In this document: piece after piece, positions 1-4,465 of the stretch | Layout: every line of letters begins with the position of its first letter | Numbering within the stretch: position 1 is the first letter of the stretch | Assembly: GCA_023142625.1 (NCBI GenBank) | Contig: JAGLJD010000036.1 | Span: forward strand, 1 to 5,709 | DNA: 5,709 nt | Direction: 5' to 3' | Source: Candidatus Parcubacteria bacterium | Lineage (GTDB): Bacteria; Patescibacteriota; Patescibacteriia; JAACEG01 | The notes under the pieces: generated by a model | Told to the model about the DNA's origin: nothing | Database searches by the model: none | The model's input: the letters and a program-made list of their open reading frames with translations, nothing else | Made by a program: the position numbers and the translations under genes

Positions 1-165
1 ACGCTAAGATGGACGAAGGAAGCGGACAGACCGCTTATGATGAGAGTTTTAATAATAATGACGGAACTCTTGGCTCCACCGCCGGCTCCGACGCAAATGA
101 TCCGACTTGGACGACGGGGAAGTTTGGGAGCGGGTTGGATTTTGACGGGACGGATGATCATATTG
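1..165 (+). repeat. 5' edge of LamG unit 1, duplicated at 1348-1512
   Basis: Positions 1-165 align without gaps to 1348-1512. The first 30 bases (1-30 and 1348-1377) are identical and only about 20 differences occur over the whole stretch, many of them synonymous. Similarity falls away sharply after the DFDG-x-DD motif, where the cores of the two LamG domains begin. Unit 2 (from about 650) has the same protein motifs but much less DNA identity. Confidence 0.85.
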
Positions 166-2003
166 ATTGCGGAAGTGATAACACTCTTGATAACCTAATA
201 AATGATTTTACTGTTTCACTTTGGTTTAATGCTGCCTCTTTAGGAGGCATTAAACCTGCTTTAATATCTAAATATGCCTCTGGAATAGGATTTGATATTG
301 GTTTTGATGGTACACATTTAGAACCGACTAAATATGGGATAATAGATTATGATAATTCATATGTGTTTTCAACAAATCAATGGTATTTTACTACAGTTGT
401 GTTCAGCTCAACTGCGGGAATTATAGTATATGTTGATGGTAATAATGAGGGCAGTAGCGCAAACACAACTGATCTAAACAATCACGATGCTTTACCTTTG
501 CTTATTGGCAATACAGCGAATACTTTCAACGGCCTTATTGACGATGTCCGCATCTACAACTACGCCCGCACCGCTGATGAGATAAGGGCTGACTATAACG
601 CCGGCAAAGCGGCTCATCTCGGAAAGAACAATCAAAGAAGCAACGGTCTGGTCGGGCATTGGAATTTTGAAGAAGGGTCGGGGCAGACGATATCTGACCG
701 TTCCGGCAACGGGAACGACGGCACGCTTGGGGCAAATTCTTCCGTCGGCAAAGACGATCCCGTTTTTGCCGCGGGACACGATTCAAACGGTCCGGAAGGG
801 ACGGGGATGGATTTTGACGGGGTGGATGATTATGTTGATTGTGGAGCTGTAACAAATTTAACTAATACTCCCACCACCATTTCTGCTTGGATAAAGCTTA
901 ACTCAAACACCACTAATCAATATATTTTTGTTCAACAAAACTCAGCTAATACTGGTCTTAATGGGGTTCTTCTTTGGCAACCTGGGATAGATGGAACAGG
1001 GAGGATAGGCCTTACTGCAAATATAAGCTTAGCCACTTTTCCTTATCGCCAGTCAGTAAACAACACATTATTAACTGGAACAAATTATCATGTTCTTGCA
1101 ACTTGGGACGGAAGTAATACAGCGGCTAATATTCATATTTATGTAAATGGCGTAGAAGTATCTTATGCTGATACCTCAAATGGTTCAGGAACAGCAACTG
1201 CTTCTACGGGAAAATCTATTATCGGAGGAAGGACATATGACAATCTAAGGCAGATTGACGGCCTCATAGACGATGTCCGCATCTACAATCGTGCGCTTTC
1301 CGCTGATGAGATCAGAATGCTTTATAATCAGAAAAAGCCGATCTTTCACGCTAAGATGGACGAAGGAAGCGGACAGATTGCTTATGATGAGAGTTTTAAT
1401 GATAACGACGGAACCCTCGGCTCCACTTCTGGCTCCGACGCGAACGATCCGACTTGGACAACTGGAAAGTTCGGGAGTGCGTTGGATTTTGACGGGGTGG
1501 ATGATTATGTGGATGCGGGTTCAGATAGTAGTCTTGATTTATCCGGAAATATGTCACTATTTGCCTGGGCAAAATTTGATGATATTACATCTACACAACA
1601 ACTTATTACACAATCTACCGCAGGAGCAGGGAATATAGGACAGTATGGTTTAGAAGTTGGAAGAACTGACAACGAAATCGCTATAAGTTGGGGCAGTGCT
1701 GTTATTGATTATTCTTCAAGTAATGTTCAGACAAACCGATGGTATTTTATTGGCTGGACACGAGCAGGTTCCGTTGGAAATTGGAAAAGTAAAATTTATA
1801 TTGATGGTGTATTAGATGAAACGCGTAGTAATATAATTACTAATCCAGGAAGTCAGAAGTTACTTAATATTGGCTGGCTTAATTATTCCATACCACATTA
1901 TTTCAACGGCATCATAGACGATGTCCGCATCTACAACTACGCCCGCACCGCGGATGAAATTCTTGTTGATTACAATAATGGATTAGCGGCGCGGTTGAGA
2001 TAG
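1..2003 (+). CDS. Triple LamG-domain surface/secreted protein, 5'-truncated by the window edge
   Basis: The frame is open from the first base (in-frame codons from position 3) to TAG at 2001-2003. The ATG at 9 is not the true start: the same A-K-M-D-E-G-S-G-Q stretch recurs internally at 1350-1376, so it is a repeat boundary. Numbered from that Met, three Laminin_G_3/ConA-like domains are visible at about residues 1-197, 213-440 and 447-657. Each opens with D/E-E-G-S-G-Q, continues with DGTLG and the hallmark DFDG-x-DD-x-x-D-x-G (44-55, 268-279, 493-504), and closes with IDDVRIYN followed by an ADEI helix (177-192, 420-435, 636-651). Such domains fold as beta sandwiches that bind carbohydrate or protein ligands on the cell surface; the ligand cannot be read here. 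The protein ends directly after the third domain, with no sorting signal or membrane segment. Signal peptide and upstream domains would lie outside the window. DUF2341 upstream is plausible but unseen. Confidence 0.92.
   Translation, partial: AKMDEGSGQTAYDESFNNNDGTLGSTAGSDANDPTWTTGKFGSGLDFDGTDDHIDCGSDNTLDNLINDFTVSLWFNAASLGGIKPALISKYASGIGFDIGFDGTHLEPTKYGIIDYDNSYVFSTNQWYFTTVVFSSTAGIIVYVDGNNEGSSANTTDLNNHDALPLLIGNTANTFNGLIDDVRIYNYARTADEIRADYNAGKAAHLGKNNQRSNGLVGHWNFEEGSGQTISDRSGNGNDGTLGANSSVGKDDPVFAAGHDSNGPEGTGMDFDGVDDYVDCGAVTNLTNTPTTISAWIKLNSNTTNQYIFVQQNSANTGLNGVLLWQPGIDGTGRIGLTANISLATFPYRQSVNNTLLTGTNYHVLATWDGSNTAANIHIYVNGVEVSYADTSNGSGTATASTGKSIIGGRTYDNLRQIDGLIDDVRIYNRALSADEIRMLYNQKKPIFHAKMDEGSGQIAYDESFNDNDGTLGSTSGSDANDPTWTTGKFGSALDFDGVDDYVDAGSDSSLDLSGNMSLFAWAKFDDITSTQQLITQSTAGAGNIGQYGLEVGRTDNEIAISWGSAVIDYSSSNVQTNRWYFIGWTRAGSVGNWKSKIYIDGVLDETRSNIITNPGSQKLLNIGWLNYSIPHYFNGIIDDVRIYNYARTADEILVDYNNGLAARLR
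223..256 (+). repeat. Intragenic hairpin in the LamG 1 core
   Basis: GGTTTAATG (223-231) pairs with CATTAAACC (248-256), and CCTC (235-238) pairs with GAGG (244-247). This gives a 13-bp stem with a 3-nt bulge (232-234) and a 5-nt loop (239-243). It is translated within a predicted beta-strand region. It resembles none of the other palindromes in the window and may be chance. Confidence 0.4.
525..585 (+). repeat. 3' edge of LamG unit 1, repeated at 1255-1315 and 1902-1962
   Basis: This stretch encodes FNGLIDDVRIYNYARTADEI. Bases 540-574 are identical to 1917-1951 (35 nt). Unit 2 shares 25 identical bases with unit 3 (1264-1288 and 1912-1936). Codons here are C-ending (GTC, CGC, ATC, TAC, AAC, GCC), in contrast to the A/T-ending codons of the LamG cores between the edges. 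Confidence 0.85.
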
Positions 2004-2009
2004 AATTAT

Positions 2010-2291
2010 TTCTACCCTGTCTTGACAGGGGTTCGTGTCTGCGAGGTTTTTGCGATAAACCGCTCTCAAGAGAGCGTAGAATTTCAATTTCCACCCTGTC
2101 TTGACAGGGGTTTCTCCCGCGACAAACCATTCTGCAACGAGCTGATGTAATTAACTTAAACAAATCTTCTGTTAAAACCCCTCTCAAGAGAGGATAGAAA
2201 TTCTTATAAACCTTCCTTAAGAGGAAGTGGAAATTTCACATAAACCGCTCTCAAGAGGGAGTAGAATTACCGCTCTCAAGAGAGCATAGAA
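2010..2291. repeat. Cluster of seven REP-like palindromes upstream of the RAYT gene
   Basis: The plus-orientation unit reads AAAC(C), a stem of about 7 bp, an AA loop within TCAAGA, the returning stem, then TAGAA or TGGAA. Units: R1 2010-2033 (minus; stem CCCTGTC/GACAGGG); R2 2057-2081 (plus; CGCTCTC/GAGAGCG); R3 2089-2113 (minus; CCCTGTC/GACAGGG); R4 2175-2199 (plus; CCTCTC/GAGAGG); R5 2208-2232 (plus; CTTCCTT/GAGGAAG with one T-G wobble); R6 2242-2266 (plus; imperfect CGCTCTC/GAGGGAG); R7 2267-2291 (plus; GCTCTC/GAGAGC, 5' foot degenerate). R1 begins 7 nt after the LamG stop codon. No T-tract follows the hairpins, so they are not ordinary intrinsic terminators. The remaining bases between 2004 and 2304 show no gene. 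Confidence 0.88.
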
Positions 2292-2304
2292 TAACATTAA
2301 ACAC

Positions 2305-2922
2305 ATGCCTCAACCATTACCCGAAAAACGGAAAATCGTCTGGTCTGATGATAAATATTATTTTCTCACAAATTCCACTTATCTTCATTATCCCTATTTT
2401 AAACAACCCGATCAGAAACAGATTGTTCTTAACTCCATTAAAAAATTACAGTCAAAATATTCCATACCCGTTCAAGATTTTTCAATAGCGATAAATCATT
2501 CTCATTTGATGTTTTACGCTGATAAAGGAAAGAAAGTAAGTCTTGTAAAAAGATTTTTAAAAAACAATGTTTCAAGAGAATACAGAGAATCTTATCAAGT
2601 TCCTTATAGTGAAATGTGGCATTCAACCCGTGTTTTTTGGGTGAAAGACGATAAAATGTTTTGGGGCGTTCGGGGATATATAACCGGCAATTTACTAAAA
2701 CATAAAGAAGTGTCCGGTTTTCAGGAATTATATGACAATCCTTTTTCCAGTTTTAAATATACCGCTGACAAGTTCGGTTTTGACACTCTCAGGGAATTAG
2801 TTAAGAGTGTTATTGAAGTAAAGGAAGACTCTTATGGGGATGTTGATGTGGAAGGGATGGAGGAGTTAGAACTGAAACCCCTCTCAAGAGAGGGTAGAAT
2901 TCTAACTTCTACCTTGTCTTGA
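2305..2922 (+). CDS. REP-associated tyrosine transposase (RAYT, Y1_Tnp/IS200-like HUH family)
   Basis: The 205-residue product has the layout of a single-domain RAYT: an N-terminal strand YYFLTNSTYLHYPYF (18-32), the two-histidine motif in AINHSHLMF (His65, Ser66, His67), W-H-S-T-R-V-F-W-V-K-D (105-115), and the candidate catalytic Tyr125 in RGYITGNLLKHKEV, where RAYTs usually show YIhlNPv. These enzymes nick single-stranded hairpin DNA through a 5'-phosphotyrosine. The residue between the histidines is Ser rather than the usual hydrophobic residue, and the NP after the tyrosine is replaced by GN, so activity is uncertain. ATG at 2305 is the first start after an in-frame TAG (2287-2289) supplied by palindrome R7. 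No Shine-Dalgarno is seen. The last 15 codons (KPLSREGR onward) and the TGA stop are read from palindromes R8 and R9, so the native C-terminus has probably been replaced. Confidence 0.88.
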   Translation: MPQPLPEKRKIVWSDDKYYFLTNSTYLHYPYFKQPDQKQIVLNSIKKLQSKYSIPVQDFSIAINHSHLMFYADKGKKVSLVKRFLKNNVSREYRESYQVPYSEMWHSTRVFWVKDDKMFWGVRGYITGNLLKHKEVSGFQELYDNPFSSFKYTADKFGFDTLRELVKSVIEVKEDSYGDVDVEGMEELELKPLSREGRILTSTLS

Positions 2923-2931
2923 CAAGGGTTT
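2875..2931. repeat. Inverted REP pair R8/R9 overlapping the 3' end of the RAYT gene
   Basis: R8 (2875-2899, plus) has a perfect CCCTCTC/GAGAGGG stem with an AA loop. R9 (2907-2931, minus) has a perfect CCTTGTC/GACAAGG stem with a TT loop. They are 7 nt apart, the same spacing and total length (57 nt) as R2/R3 at 2057-2113. R8 lies wholly in the coding region (residues 191-199). The RAYT stop codon TGA (2920-2922) is the TTGA at the centre of R9. Confidence 0.9.
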
Positions 2932-2936
2932 CTAAA

Positions 2937-2965
2937 TTGACAAAGCGAAGTTTATTTATTAAAAT
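2937..2965 (+). promoter_or_regulatory. Sigma70-like promoter for the DUF4143 ATPase gene
   Basis: A perfect -35 box TTGACA (2937-2942) is followed after 17 bp by TAAAAT (2960-2965, five of six matches to TATAAT). Transcription would begin near 2972, leaving a leader of about 34 nt before the ATG at 3006. A perfect TATAAT at 2971-2976 lies too far from this -35 (28 bp) to be its partner. The region is very A/T-rich, so chance matches are possible. Confidence 0.5.
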
Positions 2966-3005
2966 ATAAATATAATACGGTTAAATTTATAAAATATTAA
3001 AAAAT

Positions 3006-4274
3006 ATGCTTTATAGGCGTAAAATACAACAAAAAATAAGTAAATGGCTGTTAAAAGATGAAATTATTATTTTAAATGGTCCCAGACAAGTAGGAAAAAC
3101 TTCTCTTTTAAAATTATTGCAAACAGAACTGAAGCGCAAGGGAATAGAAGAAGAAAGAATTTTTTATTTAAACTTGGAAGAATTGGAAATTTTAGATGAA
3201 TTAAACAGATCGCCGAAAAATATATTAAATTATATCAAAGATAAAAATAAGAAAAATTATTTTTTTATTGATGAAATTCAATATTTGGACAACTCTTCTA
3301 ACTTTTTGAAATATTTATATGATGAGCACAGAAACAAAATTAAATTAATTGTTACCGGTTCATCTTCTTTGGAATTAAAAGTTAAATTACAGGACTCTTT
3401 AGTCGGCAGGAAAGTTGTTTTTAAAATCGCCCCTCTTTGTTTTGAGGAATTTTTGCAATTTAAAAAAGCGGATATTTTAGATTATTATTATCACGAAAAT
3501 ATTCCCGCGACAATTCAAAACAAATTTAAAAAATATCTAGACGAGTATCTTCTTTTTGGCGGTATGCCGAAAGTCGTTTTAACTTCCGATCGCGAGGATA
3601 AAAAAATATTGCTGAAAAATTATGTTAGTGATTACATGAACAAAGATATCAGATATATTGGAAAAATTAATAATTTGTTAAAATTCAATCAGTTAGTCAA
3701 AGTTTTATCTAATCAGATCGGCAATCTTCTTAATGTCAATGAGCTGTCCAATACGCTGAATATGACGCGAAAGGAAATTGAGAAGCATATTAATATATTG
3801 GAATATACTTTTGTTTTGCATAAAATTGTTCCGTATCATAAAAATATCCGATCACAGATCACTAAAATGCCGAAAATTTATCTGTTTGATCTTGGTTTAA
3901 GAAATCAAATATTAAACAATTTTGTTGAGCCGATAAACAGATCTGACAGCGGAGGTTTGTTTGAAAATTTTATATATCTTGAATTAAAACAAGCTATAAA
4001 CGAAGAAGATATTTATTTTTATAGGACTATCCATAAAGCGGAAATAGATTTTATTTTTGAAAAGAACGGGGTTGTTTATCCGGTAGAGGCTAAGTATAAA
4101 AAATTTAGCAAGCCAACAGCCAGTAAAGTTTTGAGCGGTTTTTGCAAATTAGGCAAAATTAATTGTCCGCGCGGCTATTTGGTAAATCTTAGTTTAGAGC
4201 AAAAAACAAAAAATAAGACAGATTTTTTAATTTTTATTAATTTTCTCAGTAAATTAAAAATTAATCGAAAATAA
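3006..4274 (+). CDS. AAA_14/DUF4143 family P-loop ATPase
   Basis: The 422-residue product has the full family layout and typical length. Walker A is GPRQVGKTS (25-33), Walker B is YFFIDEIQ (85-92) and the sensor-like strand is LIVTGSSS (114-121). Next come LVGRKVVFKIAPLCFEEFL (132-150) and YLLFGGMP (181-188). A helical linker leads to the C-terminal DUF4143 part, with GGLFENFIYLEL (316-327), AEIDFIF (345-351) and PVEAKY (359-364). The last motifs match the D...E-x-K pattern of a PD-(D/E)XK nuclease-like fold (Asp348, Glu361, Lys363). No membrane segment is visible, so it is probably cytoplasmic. The substrate and role of this widespread family are not established. ATG 3006 follows an in-frame TAA at 2982-2984, and no Shine-Dalgarno is seen. 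It has its own promoter and no functionally linked neighbour, so it is probably an independent cargo-like gene. Codons are strongly A/T-ending. Confidence 0.92.
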   Translation: MLYRRKIQQKISKWLLKDEIIILNGPRQVGKTSLLKLLQTELKRKGIEEERIFYLNLEELEILDELNRSPKNILNYIKDKNKKNYFFIDEIQYLDNSSNFLKYLYDEHRNKIKLIVTGSSSLELKVKLQDSLVGRKVVFKIAPLCFEEFLQFKKADILDYYYHENIPATIQNKFKKYLDEYLLFGGMPKVVLTSDREDKKILLKNYVSDYMNKDIRYIGKINNLLKFNQLVKVLSNQIGNLLNVNELSNTLNMTRKEIEKHINILEYTFVLHKIVPYHKNIRSQITKMPKIYLFDLGLRNQILNNFVEPINRSDSGGLFENFIYLELKQAINEEDIYFYRTIHKAEIDFIFEKNGVVYPVEAKYKKFSKPTASKVLSGFCKLGKINCPRGYLVNLSLEQKTKNKTDFLIFINFLSKLKINRK

Positions 4275-4305
4275 ATCTTAAAGAAACAAGGATACAAGAA
4301 ATTCC

Positions 4306-4425
4306 AAATATCCAACATCCAACACCCAACATTCATTCAATATTCAACAAAATAATAATTAACAGAATTGAATATTTTGAGTATTGAGCATTGAATGAAT
4401 GTTGAATATTGAGTATTGAATATTC
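4306..4425. repeat. MITE-like imperfect inverted repeat in the 4275-4465 intergenic region
   Basis: A perfect 15-bp inverted repeat (4327-4341 with 4390-4404, CAACATTCATTCAAT and its complement) forms the middle of an imperfect hairpin. Scattered pairing extends outward to about 4307/4424 and inward to about 4349/4382. The left arm contains three 7-nt steps, CCAACAT, CCAACAC, CCAACAT (4312-4332). The right arm is built of variants of TATTGAG/CATTGAA. No ORF, tRNA or clear terminator is visible elsewhere between 4275 and 4465. The structure could be a dispersed non-autonomous element, but no transposase or target duplication is visible. Confidence 0.7.
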
Positions 4426-4465
4426 AAATAACACTCTACGCTTCAAATTATTCTATTTTTTTACT

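Larger units (their letters stand above)
2010..2931 (+). mobile_element. REP-RAYT locus: transposase gene embedded in its palindromic repeats
   Basis: Seven REP-like palindromes (2010-2291) precede the RAYT gene and two more (2875-2931) overlap its 3' end. Two composite elements of equal length, each a plus unit and a minus unit separated by 7 nt, lie on either side of the gene: 2057-2113 and 2875-2931. In known systems the RAYT transposase (TnpA_REP) recognises and cleaves the hairpin REPs found around its own gene. That this protein acts on these repeats is inferred from the arrangement. Confidence 0.75.

Noticed and set aside
9..11. True start codon of the LamG protein at ATG 9
   Set aside because: The frame is open upstream to the window edge and the same residues (AKMDEGSGQ) occur internally in unit 3, so this Met is an internal residue of a truncated gene.
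667..852. Alternative plus-strand frames inside the LamG and DUF2341 genes (667-852, 1273-1638, 4827-5111, 5217-5537)
   Set aside because: They are out of frame with well-supported genes. Similar peptides recur only because the underlying LamG DNA is repeated.
2015..2030. Intrinsic terminator for the LamG gene
   Set aside because: The hairpin CCCTGTC/GACAGGG is well placed but followed by GTTCGTG rather than a T-tract, and it is one member of a dispersed repeat family.
2010..2291. CRISPR array, because of repeated short palindromic units
   Set aside because: Units occur in both orientations, spacing is irregular (0 to about 60 nt), stem sequences differ between units, and no cas gene is present. 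They fit REP-like elements.
2920..2922. TGA read as glycine (genetic code 25), which would extend the RAYT protein
   Set aside because: No in-frame TGA is needed in the other genes, and the extension would be A/T-rich intergenic sequence running through the likely promoter.
2971..2976. Perfect TATAAT as the -10 box of the ATPase promoter
   Set aside because: It is 28 bp from the only good -35 box. TAAAAT at 2960-2965 has the correct 17-bp spacing, although a start from the TATAAT alone cannot be excluded.
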